A stretch of 38,443 bases of DNA from a virus. The position numbers and the translations under genes were made by a program. Below the pieces are notes generated by a model. That model searched no databases and had not been told where the DNA came from. It saw only the letters and a list, made by a program, of their open reading frames with translations. Location: positions 1 to 38,443 of the IMG/VR virus record IMGVR_UViG_3300047409_000194. One strand, given 5' to 3'. This document shows, piece after piece, positions 6,222-16,257 of the stretch. How positions within the stretch are numbered: the first letter of the stretch is position 1; each line of letters starts with the position of its first letter.

Positions 6222-8462
6222 TCATTGTGGCCTGATCTGTTCCACCAGGTCTTGCATCGCCTTGCGCACTTCGGGGTCCTTCTCGGTGGTTGAGGTCACC
6301 GCCAGCCGCGCCAGATGTTGTTGGATGCGCGAGTCGGGGATGGTGGTCGACTGCGCCGCCCAATTGACGAACTTCGGGTTGGTCATCAACCTGGATCCCA
6401 TGTTGGAAGCCAACACTGGCGCGACCAGCACGCTGGCGAGCGTCTTCAGCGAACCACTGAGGATCGCCCGGCCGGCGCCGGCACCCATCGCCAGCTGCGC
6501 CGCGGCACCGGAAGTCCCCGACGGGTTGGCGAACACCCCGCCCTTTTCCTTGATCATCTCCGCCGCCGCGGCGATATTGTCCAACCCCTTGCGCACCGTC
6601 TGCGCGTTGGGGTAGGCCGAGAACAGCGCGTCTTTCGCCTCCGGCTGGAGCTTGTTCCAGTTAGTCAGGAAGGTCTGCGACGAAAACTTGTCCCCCGCAG
6701 CGTTCTGGTTGCCCGGGGTGGCGCGCGACATCTCGTCGATCACCGTCGCCGCTACCTTGGCCCGTACATCCTTGGGCAACGAGGCCATGGTCTGCCGGGT
6801 GACCGAGCCGGCCTGCCTGGCGGTGCCGGCGATCTGGCCGTAGGCGGCCTCGCCCGAGCTTTGCTTGTAGATCGGGTCGAGCACGTCCTCGATGATGCGC
6901 TGGGTCTCCTTGTAGAACTTGTCCGCGCGCGCCATGCGCGGCTCGGCAAACGGTGGCGTGGTCTGCCCCAGAGACATCCGCAACAGCGCGTCGTTGTCGC
7001 GCGCGGCTTGCATCAGGTCCTGCTTGGAGCCGCCCAGGACCGCCTTCGCCGCGCCGGTGCTCTGGTCGATCAAGAGCTCGTTAGCGGCCGGATAGGCCAC
7101 CCCGCCTAGCCGCGACTTGAACGCGCGCAGCGCCGCGAACGGCACCCCGCCGGGTTGGCTGGGAGTGCCTGGGGTGCCCGGGATGGTGATCATGATCGGG
7201 TTACCCCTGGCGTCGAGAATGCCCGAGGGTACCTGCCGGGTCGGGGTGGCCGGCGTGCCCGGGATCGGCGCCGCGTCGGTCAGGTGCTGTTGGAAAACGG
7301 TGTTCAGCCGGCCGTACTCGGCATTGCGCCCTGCGGTCGACGTCGGTGCGCCAGGGATCGCCCCGGTTACTGTGTTGTACGCGCCAGTCTGGTTGGTGAT
7401 CGGGAAGCGCGAGCCGGGAATGATCGCCTGCTCGGCACGGTTGAGCATGTTTTCTTCGATGTCCTGCTGCCGTTGGCGGTAGTCTTTGATCGCCGTCTGC
7501 GCCGCCCGACCGGCGATGTCCGGCCCGCGATCGATCGCCGACAGGTCGCCGAGCAGCCCCGCCCGTTCGCCCATCGCCGCCTGGGTCTTCACCGCGTTGT
7601 CGGTCATGATCCCGGCTGAACCTGGAGTACGCGAGAACATCGACTCCAGCGCCTGCGGGAAGCGCTGACCCGAGGCCAGCCCGAGCGAAGGGTTGGTGAT
7701 CCCGGCGCCGAGCAGGGTCTGCATCCGCTCGTTCATGGTCAGCCGGCCTTCCTCGCCGCCGCGCGCCGCACCGCGGATCGACGCCGGCACCGCCCAGCCT
7801 ACGGTCTGCGGCGCAAACCCGGCCGCGACCGCCATCGCCGGGTTATCCGGGAAGCGCTCGGCGGCGTACTGTGAAGCGACACCAGAGGTGCCGGCCATGC
7901 CGACATCGCGCGCGGCGCCGAGCGCCAGGTTGGGTGCTGGCGGCGGCGTCGGTGGCACCGGCTTGTACGGCGCCTGGCCGAGCTCCGCCGCGTAGCGCCA
8001 GAGCGGGTTCCAGACCTGGCTACCGATGGTGCCTCCAGGGGTGCGGAAGCCGCCCACCGCCGAGCCGACCGCGGCGCCGGCGGCGTGTAGGTAGCGCGAG
8101 GCGGGGTCATCTGGGCGGGCGACGTCGATCGCCCCGCCCCCGCCAGCCTTACGGACCAGGTCGGCGATCCACGCGCTCGAGCCGGGGATCTGCTCGCGCG
8201 GGGTGAGCTCGGGCAGGTCGGTCCCGCCCAGCGCGCCTTTGGCCGCGCCGTAGGCGGCCTTGCCGAGGTCGATGACGTTGGCCGCGGTGTCTACCGGCAG
8301 TCCCACCAGGCCAAGCACGTTCTGGTTGACCCCCTGGAACGGCGCCAGCACGCGGTCCATCACCGTCGGCGGTGCCGGCGGCGCGACCTCCTTCTTGAGC
8401 CGCGCATAGAGGTTCATCAGCTCTTCGTTGGACAGCGCGGCAGGATCGATCTCGTCAGCCAT
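6222..8462 (-). CDS. Internal virion / DNA-ejection-type protein, 746 aa
   Basis: A long Ala/Gly-rich protein with an acidic helical start (MADEIDPAALSNEELMNLYA), a Pro-rich segment at about 165-180 (PVPPTPPPAPN), a helical middle (residues 330-400 and 470-620), and a hydrophobic stretch near 660-700 (LASVLVAPVLASNM) that could insert in a membrane. No enzyme motif is visible. Gene order and composition resemble the ejection-protein cluster of P22- and T7-like phages. The stop of the upstream gene lies 1 base before this start. Confidence 0.72.
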   Translation of the reverse strand: MADEIDPAALSNEELMNLYARLKKEVAPPAPPTVMDRVLAPFQGVNQNVLGLVGLPVDTAANVIDLGKAAYGAAKGALGGTDLPELTPREQIPGSSAWIADLVRKAGGGGAIDVARPDDPASRYLHAAGAAVGSAVGGFRTPGGTIGSQVWNPLWRYAAELGQAPYKPVPPTPPPAPNLALGAARDVGMAGTSGVASQYAAERFPDNPAMAVAAGFAPQTVGWAVPASIRGAARGGEEGRLTMNERMQTLLGAGITNPSLGLASGQRFPQALESMFSRTPGSAGIMTDNAVKTQAAMGERAGLLGDLSAIDRGPDIAGRAAQTAIKDYRQRQQDIEENMLNRAEQAIIPGSRFPITNQTGAYNTVTGAIPGAPTSTAGRNAEYGRLNTVFQQHLTDAAPIPGTPATPTRQVPSGILDARGNPIMITIPGTPGTPSQPGGVPFAALRAFKSRLGGVAYPAANELLIDQSTGAAKAVLGGSKQDLMQAARDNDALLRMSLGQTTPPFAEPRMARADKFYKETQRIIEDVLDPIYKQSSGEAAYGQIAGTARQAGSVTRQTMASLPKDVRAKVAATVIDEMSRATPGNQNAAGDKFSSQTFLTNWNKLQPEAKDALFSAYPNAQTVRKGLDNIAAAAEMIKEKGGVFANPSGTSGAAAQLAMGAGAGRAILSGSLKTLASVLVAPVLASNMGSRLMTNPKFVNWAAQSTTIPDSRIQQHLARLAVTSTTEKDPEVRKAMQDLVEQIRPQ

Positions 8463-8463
8463 C

Positions 8464-10287
8464 TCAGCCCCCCATGCCTTTGCGCCGCTTCAGGATCTCG
8501 TCCTCGGTCCTCTGGAACAGCTTGAGCGTTGCCGCCGGGTCATTCTTGCCTTCGACGGTCTTCGCCGGCGCCTCGCGGATGGCCCACTTCTTCATCGCCG
8601 GATCGTCGAACAGGCTCGGCTGCAGGTCGCGCCACTTCTCCTCCAGCGCGAACGGGTCGCCACTACGGATCGCCGCGGCATAGTTGGCGCTGTAGAACTT
8701 GCCCTTGGCGATGTCCTGGTTGTACTGCGCGCGGGCGATGTCGCGCGTGAACTGGTTGGCCTGCTCGGTATCGGTCAGCTGCGACTCGATCAGTGCCGAG
8801 CGCGCCGCGTCGCCCTCGGTCTGCACGCCCTTGTTCAGCACCATCTTGCGGTTAACCTCGGCCTGCACCTGCTTGTGAAAGATCTGCGAGTCGGTGACAA
8901 AGCTCTTCACCGCGTCCGGCGCCATACCCATCCCGGCCAGCACACTGCCGGCAGTAGCCGCGGCGGTGGTGCCCCACCCGGTGCGGATGTCTTTGTTGTC
9001 GAGCACGTCCAGCGCGGCCTTGGAGCGCACCGCCGACTGCGCCGCGACCAGCGCCGGCCGGTATTCGTTGGTAATGAAGTCGGTATTAGCCCCGACCTGC
9101 GCGCCCTTCTGGATCTCCGGCGGTGCGCTGCGGGTGACCTCGGCCACCTTCTCGGCTACCGGGCCGGCGGCGACCCCGATCCGGCTGGGCTGCTGGTCGG
9201 CGCTGCCGGGCACGTTCGGCAACGGTGGAGCTCCAGGCGCGATGTCGAGCTTGAAACGACCCCCAGGCCGGCCGGCGTTGACCCAGTCATTCCAGGCGCC
9301 ACCCACCTCAGGCGGGAGGTTGGGCGGGCCGTAGGCCGGGTTGGGCGGTCGCAGCTGAGCTGGCGCCGGCGCCTGGGGTGGGGGTGCCTGGGGTTGCGGC
9401 GGCGCCAGGAAGGGGATCGCGTTCGCGGCGCCGATCGTGCGCTGGGCCTGAGGCGAGACCAGCACCGTTTCGCCCGGTTTGTCCGGGTTGCCGGTCGGCA
9501 CTGGCACCGCCGGTTGATAGGGGTCCTCGCCGGCCTTCTTCGCCCCGGCAATTTTCTGCTCGGCGAGAACCTTGTTTTCCAGCCAGCCCGGGATGAACCG
9601 GGAGGTACCGGTGGCGTCTGTCGTCATCCCTTCGCTCTGGATCGGCGCGGTGAAGCTCGGTTGGCCGCGGACGAAACGGGTGGCGCCACCGGGTACGTTC
9701 TCGGTCTTGTAGCCGAGGAAGTCGGCGATGTTCTGGGCGGCGGCGGTGGTCTTGGGTCGGCCCAGGAACGGCAGCAGTCTCTCCGGTGGCGGGATGCTGC
9801 CGGTGAACTGCGGCGGCGGGGTCACCATCGAGCCCATGTACCCGCTCTGCGCCTCCGGCGGGATCGGCTTGCCGGTGATGGCGTTGGGTGCGTTGTCGAA
9901 CCCGCTGCGGTTGGACATCCCGAAATTCTGCTGCGGAGCGTCGGCCGGCAGGCCCGGCGCCGGCTGGAACTGCGGCGGTCCGGAGGCCTGCGGCCCCATA
10001 CCCTTGAACAGCCCGGCCATGTCGCGGTTGGCCTTGAAGTCTTCGACCGCGTTGAGCAGGCTGATCATCGCCGCGGGGTCCTTCTGCTGGCGGGTCCGCT
10101 CCGCCTGCATCGCCTCCATGCCGAGCAGACCGCCCTTGCCGAGGCCTTCCCACAAATTGCCGCGCTGGTTGTTGGCCAACAGACCCATCGCCATCGTCGC
10201 CAGCCCGGTGCGCCAGGGCTCGGACTGCGGCTTGTTGTACTGCTCGAGCGCCTTCTTGATCAGCTCGTCTACGTCCAGCTCGGCCAT
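8464..10287 (-). CDS. Internal virion protein, 607 aa
   Basis: The N-terminus is a short amphipathic helix (DVDELIKKALEQYNK), then a hydrophobic/Gly stretch at 26-60 (GLATMAMGLLANNQRGNLW). The middle (100-340) is rich in Pro, Gly, Gln and Ala and probably disordered; the C-terminal 230 residues are helical and charged (AEVNRKMVLNKGVQTEGDA, and EEKWRDLQPSLFDDPAMKKW). The function is not recognisable from motifs. Its place beside the other large Ala/Gly-rich late proteins suggests an injected virion component. Confidence 0.7.
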   Translation of the reverse strand: MAELDVDELIKKALEQYNKPQSEPWRTGLATMAMGLLANNQRGNLWEGLGKGGLLGMEAMQAERTRQQKDPAAMISLLNAVEDFKANRDMAGLFKGMGPQASGPPQFQPAPGLPADAPQQNFGMSNRSGFDNAPNAITGKPIPPEAQSGYMGSMVTPPPQFTGSIPPPERLLPFLGRPKTTAAAQNIADFLGYKTENVPGGATRFVRGQPSFTAPIQSEGMTTDATGTSRFIPGWLENKVLAEQKIAGAKKAGEDPYQPAVPVPTGNPDKPGETVLVSPQAQRTIGAANAIPFLAPPQPQAPPPQAPAPAQLRPPNPAYGPPNLPPEVGGAWNDWVNAGRPGGRFKLDIAPGAPPLPNVPGSADQQPSRIGVAAGPVAEKVAEVTRSAPPEIQKGAQVGANTDFITNEYRPALVAAQSAVRSKAALDVLDNKDIRTGWGTTAAATAGSVLAGMGMAPDAVKSFVTDSQIFHKQVQAEVNRKMVLNKGVQTEGDAARSALIESQLTDTEQANQFTRDIARAQYNQDIAKGKFYSANYAAAIRSGDPFALEEKWRDLQPSLFDDPAMKKWAIREAPAKTVEGKNDPAATLKLFQRTEDEILKRRKGMGG

Positions 10288-10296
10288 GATCGCTCC

Positions 10297-10824
10297 TTAT
10301 TGCACCGCGTCGTTGTAGTACTGCTGCATCCGCATCCCCTGGATGCCGCCCTGCGACATTGCCCCCCACGGGTTGCCGCCCTGGTTCCAGTACTGCATCG
10401 GCGGTTGCCGACCATAGCCGTAGGCGTTGCCCATACCCATGCGGCCCATGCCGTAGGGCTGGCGCGGGTTCGCTGCCCACTGCGCCTGCTGCCACGCGGC
10501 GGGCTGGTTCATGGCGGGGTTGGCGACCATGTCTTGCAATGGCGCGGGTGGGGTCGCGGTGGCGTCTGGCGGCGTGGTGTTGGCGGGCATGGCCTCGCCC
10601 AACACGCCCGTATGCCACATCGGCGGCTGCTGTCCGCCATACCCCGCCTGCTGTTGCCACTGGTTCTGGGCGTTGCGCAGCATCGGGCTGTACTGACCCC
10701 CGGCGCCCTGCCCCCACGCCGGCTGCTGGGGCATCCCGCCGCCGTACCCACCCCCGCCGTACCCGCCGCCACCATATCCGTACTGCTGACCGCCGTACCC
10801 GCCACTGCCTTGTGCTCCGCTCAT
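10297..10824 (-). CDS. Gly/Tyr/Gln/Met-rich low-complexity virion protein, 175 aa
   Basis: Almost wholly low complexity. Residues 8-30 are a GGYGGQQYGYGGGG-type repeat; the rest is rich in Gln, Asn, Pro, Met and Trp (QPPMWHTG, NPRQPYGMGRMGMG, QGGIQGMRMQQYY). The composition resembles phase-separating or prion-like domains. It lies between two virion-type genes, 9 bases downstream of the previous stop, so it is probably translated as part of the late unit. No family is recognised. Confidence 0.7.
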   Translation of the reverse strand: MSGAQGSGGYGGQQYGYGGGGYGGGGYGGGMPQQPAWGQGAGGQYSPMLRNAQNQWQQQAGYGGQQPPMWHTGVLGEAMPANTTPPDATATPPAPLQDMVANPAMNQPAAWQQAQWAANPRQPYGMGRMGMGNAYGYGRQPPMQYWNQGGNPWGAMSQGGIQGMRMQQYYNDAVQ

Positions 10825-10833
10825 GTTGCCTCC

Positions 10834-12039
10834 CTATGGGTATGCTTTCGGTGCCGGTGCAGGCGCCTGTTTCCCGTACGTCTGTTGATACCAATTGGCA
10901 TAAGCCGCCGCCGAGCTCGGGAAGTTGCCGCCGCCGAGGAAGCCCAGCAGCCCGAGCATGCTCCCCGGGTCGGTAGTGTTGGGTGCGGTATCGAGGTGAT
11001 AGCCGGCCGCCGTCCCGGCGCCGTAGCCGTTGGACGGCAGTGATACATCGCCGCCAGTCCCCGGCAGCATCTGCGGCCCGCCCTGCTGCTGCTCCCAGGC
11101 GTCGGCCTGCGGGTTGCGGTACATCCCGGCGTAGGGGTTGTTGGGCGAATAGGCCTTGGTCTGCATATTCGGGCCCGATGCCGGTGGCGTCTGCCAGGTT
11201 GGCGGACCGCCCCCACCGGTGAGGTTGATCACCCCGCCGCCATCGGGCACGTCGTAGTACGAAGGACCGCCCCCGCCCCCCGCACCAGCAGTCTGGTTCG
11301 GTGGCGGCGGGTTCTGTCCCGGCCCGGGGTTGAAGTTGTCCGGCTGGGTTCCGCCGGGAGAGGCCAGCTTCGGGATGACCGAGGGCGGTTGCCCTACCTG
11401 CTGCTGGCCAGGGTTGTAACCGCTCAGGCCGGCATAGGCGCCGATGAACGGGTTAGTGGCGTGGGTCACCTGGGGCACGTTGGAGCGCCCGTACTGGATC
11501 GCCTGGTTCAACGGATAAGGGTTGCCCATCGTGGTCCGGCTGAACGACCCTGGCACGCCGCTGGGTGGGTTGGGGTTGCCCGTCGGCTGGATACCAAACG
11601 GCTGCTGACTGGCGCCGCCGGGGAACTGGTTGGCCAGCGCCGGGTTGTTGCCGTAGTAGCTCTGCATCTTGACCGGCGCATTCAGGCGCGGCGGCAGCGT
11701 GCCTTGGAACCAACTCGGCAGGTAATTCTGCGGCTGGATGCTTCCATACAAGGCCTGGCCGACCTGCTGTCCCATGCTGGGAAACAGCCCGGTGTAGTTG
11801 CCATAGGTCTGCTTGAACTGGGGCGGCATCCAGGCATCGTCACGGCGACCGCCCTTCCACGCCTCGGGCCGGTTGGGGTCTTTGTTGGTGTCGGTGACGT
11901 TGGGCGAGTCCTGGGTGTCCAGCCGCGTGCCGGTAGCATCAACATTGACCGGACGGCCATTGGCCCCGACCACAAAGTGGCCGTTGCTGTCCATCAGGTA
12001 GTAATAGCCATTGCCTGCGTCGTAGACTGAATTAGCCAT
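10834..12039 (-). CDS. Pro/Gly/Asn-rich late protein, 401 aa
   Basis: The start is a 1-base TAATG overlap with the upstream gene. Residues 1-60 form a compact segment (NSVYDAGNGYYYLMDSNGHF) like a short beta-rich repeat; the remainder is Pro/Gly/Asn/Gln-rich (NPNPPSGVPGSF, PGPGQNPPPPN, GAGGGGGPSYYDVPDGGG) and likely disordered. I see no catalytic motif. It is likely an internal or tail-associated virion component by position. Confidence 0.68.
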   Translation of the reverse strand: MANSVYDAGNGYYYLMDSNGHFVVGANGRPVNVDATGTRLDTQDSPNVTDTNKDPNRPEAWKGGRRDDAWMPPQFKQTYGNYTGLFPSMGQQVGQALYGSIQPQNYLPSWFQGTLPPRLNAPVKMQSYYGNNPALANQFPGGASQQPFGIQPTGNPNPPSGVPGSFSRTTMGNPYPLNQAIQYGRSNVPQVTHATNPFIGAYAGLSGYNPGQQQVGQPPSVIPKLASPGGTQPDNFNPGPGQNPPPPNQTAGAGGGGGPSYYDVPDGGGVINLTGGGGPPTWQTPPASGPNMQTKAYSPNNPYAGMYRNPQADAWEQQQGGPQMLPGTGGDVSLPSNGYGAGTAAGYHLDTAPNTTDPGSMLGLLGFLGGGNFPSSAAAYANWYQQTYGKQAPAPAPKAYP

Positions 12040-12776
12040 TATGCGTACCCCATCTGTTGCATCATCAGCTTCCGGCGGCGCTGCATCTCTGCATCATCGC
12101 CCCCCGCGCCGGCAAAGATCGGCGCATACGGACTGATCTGGTGCGGCTGCTGCTGACCGAGCAGTGACACCGATGACTGCTGCTGCGGAGCTCCGCCACC
12201 CGGCTGCCGCGCCATGATCTGCTCCTGTTTCGGTGGCGCCCCCGGGTCGAGCAGGCTCTTGGCCAGCGGCGCGGCGGGACCTATTGCCTTGGCCCCCTTG
12301 GTCAGTGCCCTGCCGGCCTGCTGGGCGTAGTTCCAGTACTTGTCACCCTGGGTGACGAACTGGTTGCCGGTGGCGTCCGAGGCCAGCACACTGCTGGGAT
12401 CGGACAGCATGTTCGACGCGCCCAGGTTGCCGCCGCCGAGGTCGCCCAGCATGCTGTTGGTCATACTGCCGGTCACCGTATCCCCGGCACCATAGGGCAA
12501 TGAATTGCCCAGCAGGCCAGCCCCTTGGGTGGCCGACGGCGTCGCTATCGTACTTTCTGCCGAGCTGACCCCCATCAGCGCCTGCTGGTTGAGCGCCGCC
12601 AGCTGTGCCGCAGTCATCCCGCCGGCGCCCGCCGCCGCCGCGCTCGCGCCCGCCCCCGTGCCCAGAGCCGCAGCCGCAGTGCCCGCGCCGGCCTCGAGCC
12701 CGCCGTAGACCAGCGCGGAGTCCGCCGCCGCGTTGGCGATCCAGGCCGCTAGTGCTGCTTCTCCGATGCCGCTCAT
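12039..12776 (-). CDS. Ala/Gly-rich late protein, 245 aa
   Basis: The N-terminal ~60 residues are Ala/Gly-rich and hydrophobic (LAAWIANAAADSALVYGGLE, AGAGTAAAALGTGAGASAAA), suggesting a membrane-active segment. The C-terminus is charged and ends with DDAEMQRRRKLMMQQMGYA. Small Ala/Gly-rich proteins with Arg/Gln tails are common among podovirus internal virion proteins. Overlaps the downstream gene by one base. Confidence 0.68.
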   Translation of the reverse strand: MSGIGEAALAAWIANAAADSALVYGGLEAGAGTAAAALGTGAGASAAAAGAGGMTAAQLAALNQQALMGVSSAESTIATPSATQGAGLLGNSLPYGAGDTVTGSMTNSMLGDLGGGNLGASNMLSDPSSVLASDATGNQFVTQGDKYWNYAQQAGRALTKGAKAIGPAAPLAKSLLDPGAPPKQEQIMARQPGGGAPQQQSSVSLLGQQQPHQISPYAPIFAGAGGDDAEMQRRRKLMMQQMGYA

Positions 12777-12785
12777 GTCGTCTCC

Positions 12786-13886
12786 TTACCCAAACATGCT
12801 CGCCGCGAGCAGCCCGCCACCGATCAGCGGCCCGTACGGGCTAGCCTGGTAATTGGTCTGTCCGATCTGGGTGTTCTGGCCGTAGTTACCCGAGGCGCGG
12901 CTCAGTGCATTGCCGAAGATATCGGCCTGCTGGTATGGGTACTGCTGCCACTGGTTGTAACTGTTCAGCTGCTGGTTCAACAGGTCTTGCTGGTACTGCC
13001 GCTGCGCGTCGCCGATGCCGATCAGGTGCTGCGCGTCGGACAGATCGCTCTGGTGCCCCTGCAGCGCATTCTGATAGGCGCCCATCTGCCGGTTGCGCTC
13101 GGCGTCCCAGGCCGACGTCGCCCGGTTGAGGTCGTTGGTCTGCGACTGCATGCCACGGTTTAAGGCGTTCTCGGCGATGCCGCTGTTCCGCGCATAGTCC
13201 GCCTGGCGGGTGTCGTTGACCATCCCGATCGCCTGCTGCTCGAGCCCGGCGTTGCGCGCGGTGTCGGTGTTGTAGAGCCCCGAGCTGCGGTCCCACTGGC
13301 CGAAGTCCATCTCACTGCCCTGGCGGGCGAGGTTGAGCGCCAACGCGTTTTCATTGGCCCCGATCTGCGCCACGTGAGCCCCGCCGGCAAACGCCCCCGG
13401 CCGGTTGAAGGCGGTGTCGGTCTGCGCCGCCGTCCCCCGCTGGTAGGCGCCGACGGTGTCGTTCAGCGCGTTTTGCTTGAACTGCTGATACTCCGGACTA
13501 AAGCCCCCATACGGGTTGTATGCATCGCGGTAGGTGTTGGTCTGGATCTGCGGCGCCGCCTCGGCCAGCTGCCAGGGGTTGTACGCATTTTCGGTCTGGA
13601 TCGTCGCGTACGGGTTCTCGTAGCCACCAGAGGCAGTTATCTGGTTCATCGCCTTGGCCGCGGCCATGTCCGGCGAGTCATTGCCGGCAATGTTCGCCAT
13701 GTACTGCATGCCACCCGCCTGGGCGTCGTTGATCGGCGCGATGGTCATCCCTTCATACTGCTGGAAGGGCTGCTGGGTGACCGCCCGCATGTTGTTGACG
13801 TAGTCCGCCCAGCTCTGCGCCGCATAGTCCGGCGGCTCGAACCGCGCCACCGTCGAAGAACCGCCACCACCTGATCCGCCGCCCAT
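12786..13886 (-). CDS. Putative DNA-ejection / internal virion protein, 366 aa
   Basis: Starts with a Gly/Ser run (GGGSGGGGSST), then residues 20-330 are Gln/Asn/Ala/Tyr-rich and probably long helices (NALNDTVGAYQRGTAAQTD, ENALALNLARQGSEMDFGQW, AQRQYQQDLLNQQLNSYNQ). It ends with a hydrophobic, Gly-rich tail (GPLIGGGLLAASMFG) typical of small podovirus ejection proteins. No enzyme motif. Immediately downstream of the GNAT-like gene in the late unit. Confidence 0.7.
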   Translation of the reverse strand: MGGGSGGGGSSTVARFEPPDYAAQSWADYVNNMRAVTQQPFQQYEGMTIAPINDAQAGGMQYMANIAGNDSPDMAAAKAMNQITASGGYENPYATIQTENAYNPWQLAEAAPQIQTNTYRDAYNPYGGFSPEYQQFKQNALNDTVGAYQRGTAAQTDTAFNRPGAFAGGAHVAQIGANENALALNLARQGSEMDFGQWDRSSGLYNTDTARNAGLEQQAIGMVNDTRQADYARNSGIAENALNRGMQSQTNDLNRATSAWDAERNRQMGAYQNALQGHQSDLSDAQHLIGIGDAQRQYQQDLLNQQLNSYNQWQQYPYQQADIFGNALSRASGNYGQNTQIGQTNYQASPYGPLIGGGLLAASMFG

Positions 13887-13897
13887 GTCCTAGCTCC

Positions 13898-14338
13898 TCA
13901 TAACTGTCGTTCGTAGCACACTCTCACCGGCTTGAATTTGCCGCGCAGGAAACGCTTCCAGCCCTCGCGCCCAGACATCCGCACCGTGTTTGCACCTGCT
14001 GTCCGCGCCAGCCCGTCGATGAATTCAATGGTGCCCTCGACAAACTGTTCCACCGCAGCGAAATGGTCAAGCCCGTTGCGTGGCTCGCCAAACAGCACCC
14101 AGACGTGCAGGTAGGGTTGGTTGGTAAACGTGTCGCGCTTACTCTCGATCACCATGAACCCACGGTACTCGTCGGCGTCCCAGGCCAGGTACAGGAAGGC
14201 CATCTTGGTCCGCAGGTAGGTATAGATGTCTTCCGGTATCCAGGTCTCACTGCCGACCTGGAGGACGCGCTCCAGCCCCGCCTTGACCCTGGTCCAGCAG
14301 GCGCGAAGGTTTTCGGGGGCGATCATTTCGTATCTCAT
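13898..14338 (-). CDS. GNAT-like phage protein (T7 gp13-type), 146 aa
   Basis: Start at ATG 14338, an ATGA overlap with the upstream stop. The layout resembles phage GNAT-fold proteins found between tail and internal virion genes: a central beta-strand FLYLAWDADEYRGFMVIES, then YLHVWVLFGEP, and a C-terminal SGREGWKRFL segment typical of that group. Whether it binds acetyl-CoA is doubtful: I see no clear Q/RxxGxG/A loop. An assembly role, as for T7 gp13, is a reasonable guess. Confidence 0.62.
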   Translation of the reverse strand: MRYEMIAPENLRACWTRVKAGLERVLQVGSETWIPEDIYTYLRTKMAFLYLAWDADEYRGFMVIESKRDTFTNQPYLHVWVLFGEPRNGLDHFAAVEQFVEGTIEFIDGLARTAGANTVRMSGREGWKRFLRGKFKPVRVCYERQL

Positions 14339-16253
14339 CCGGCCGACCCGGAAGTCATGTCGCCCAGTTCGCTGGCGGTCAACTGCACGTTCCAAATTTT
14401 GACGTTGCGGAGCTGACCCCCGAGCGCCATGCTGGTCCACGGCGAGTAGCCGACGTTGATGGTCGAGCCGGTCATGGTCCCCGCGAACGCAGACGCACCC
14501 GGCGACAGACCGCCGCCGGTCGCCATCTGCTGAGCACCGCCCCAGGATGCGGCCACCTTGCGCGTCTTGGTATTGGCATCGGGCAGTCCGCTGGCGAGAC
14601 CGGCCATGTTGGTGCCGTCGTAGATGGCGATGCTGGTAGACGGCCAGGTGGTCTGGATCATCAGCGGGTACTTGTATGACTCGCCGCTGACGATCCCGCG
14701 CAGGGTGTTGGCGGTCTGCCACTTGGTGCGGATCTCGGCGTAGGCGGTGCCGACCGTCGCGACCATGTTGCCCGAGCCGGGGAAGGACAGCGTGTCGGTG
14801 CCACGGGTGGCGACGGCGTACTGGCACGGCGTGTACGGATCGCTGCCGGTGTCCATCACCGTCATCCCGTACAGATACCACGCCGCCAGGCCACTGCCGC
14901 CATAGACAGCCCCGTCCTCGGCGACGACATAGGTGGTCATCGCCGTACCCGCCGCGACGCCCGACATCGACACCCAGCAGAAATACCACCCACCAGCGTA
15001 GGGAATGATGCCGGCCCCCCTGAAGGTGCCGGTGCCGCCGTTCAGGTACGCGGCGGTGACCGCGCCGTTGCCGGTAAGGCTGTACCTCGCCAGTGCCTGG
15101 TCGGGGCCGATGATGAACTGCACCTGGATCTTGTTGCGCTGACCGGCGTGCGCGAATACTCCGAAAAACCCATTGGTGACCGCGAACGGCAGGGTGGCGC
15201 TGGTGTAAAAATAGTGCTGCGAACTGCCAGCGGTCTCAATGAAGGCGCAGCCGTAATAGTCCCCGGTCGGACCCGCGACGTTCTTGGTGGCGATGGACAT
15301 ACCCGACGGACTGACCGTGCTGAAGTCCCACTCGATGCCGTAGGCTACCGTCTGCTGCTGGTCCATCAGCAGCCCGGTCGGCCCGATGGTGTCGCAGACG
15401 ACAGCACTCGCGCCGTTGCCGACGTTGATCGGGACCGTGCCGGCGATCTCGTTGACCACGTTGCCGGTCATGGTGTTGCCCAGCTTGACCCCGTAGCAAC
15501 GCACCCCGTCGACATTGGAGTAGGCGGTGCCGCCCATGCCCAGCGTCTGGTACTCGCCGGGGTTGGTGTTCGACTGCCCGGAGATCAGTTCGAACTGCAC
15601 CCTGCCGACCATCAGATCGCCAGCCTGCGAGTTGTTGACCCCGCCGCTGTTGGTGCCATAGAGACCGATGGCGAAGGAGGGCGCGGAGGCGAAGCTGGCA
15701 GAGACCAGGAACGAATAGCGCACCGGGGCGGTGTTGTTGATGGTGAGGTTGTTGATCTGGTTGCTGAGTGCGACGACCAGCACTATCGGGTTACTCAGCG
15801 TCCACAGATCGACCGTCAGGCGATAGGCGGCGGTGGTCAGCGGTACGACGATGACCTGGTACATGCTGCACACGCCCACCGCGAGGTCGTTGCCCCGTTG
15901 CAACTGCACCCGAGTCGCCTGCGTCGAGTTGTAGTTCCAGGTGAGGACCGGTGCCGCCGAATTGAGGCCGACGTTGTACGCCGTCCACGGCGCGACGGTC
16001 AGGTTCTGCGAAGAGCCGCCGATCATGTTCTCGACCCGTCTCGCGCCGGGGAACCGGGCCTCGTTGGGCTTGCACTTACGGAGGACGCCCTCCCAGTCCT
16101 GCACCGTGCCGCCGCCGTTGGCGCAGGAAAAGGTCGGGGTGGGTGAGCCGGCTTTGGTCGGCCACAACTGGTACATCAACGGCAGGTCGAACAGCAGCGC
16201 CGCGTCCGGCGGTGGCTGCGACTGCGATCCCCAGTGCGCGACGGGAAAGGGGT

Positions 16254-16257
<4 letters not shown>
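14335..16257 (-). CDS. Receptor-binding / tail protein with lectin-like domains, 640 aa
   Basis: Start ATG 16257 forms ATGA with the collagen-like gene. The N-terminus ([11 protein letters not shown], then [12 protein letters not shown]) is like phage structural proteins that carry a carbohydrate-binding beta-sandwich. The middle is beta-rich with many Thr, Ser, Asn and Gly. The C-terminus ([20 protein letters not shown]) matches the closing strand of LamG/concanavalin-like jelly rolls. It probably binds the host surface. No hydrolase motif is evident. Located just after the fibre gene, as expected for an adhesin. Confidence 0.7.

Noticed and set aside
5049-6293. Long + strand ORF (414 codons) opposite the large virion gene
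   Set aside because: It is antisense to a well-supported late gene, with Pro/Ser/Arg/Cys-rich shadow composition and no ribosome site.
9308-10894. 528-codon - strand ORF in another frame
   Set aside because: Arg/Gly/Ala-rich out-of-frame reading of the 607-aa and 175-aa genes, crossing their boundary.
8428-11043. 871-codon + strand ORF
   Set aside because: It spans the antisense of three late genes and their junctions; the His/Arg/Leu/Val-rich composition is that of a GC-rich shadow frame.
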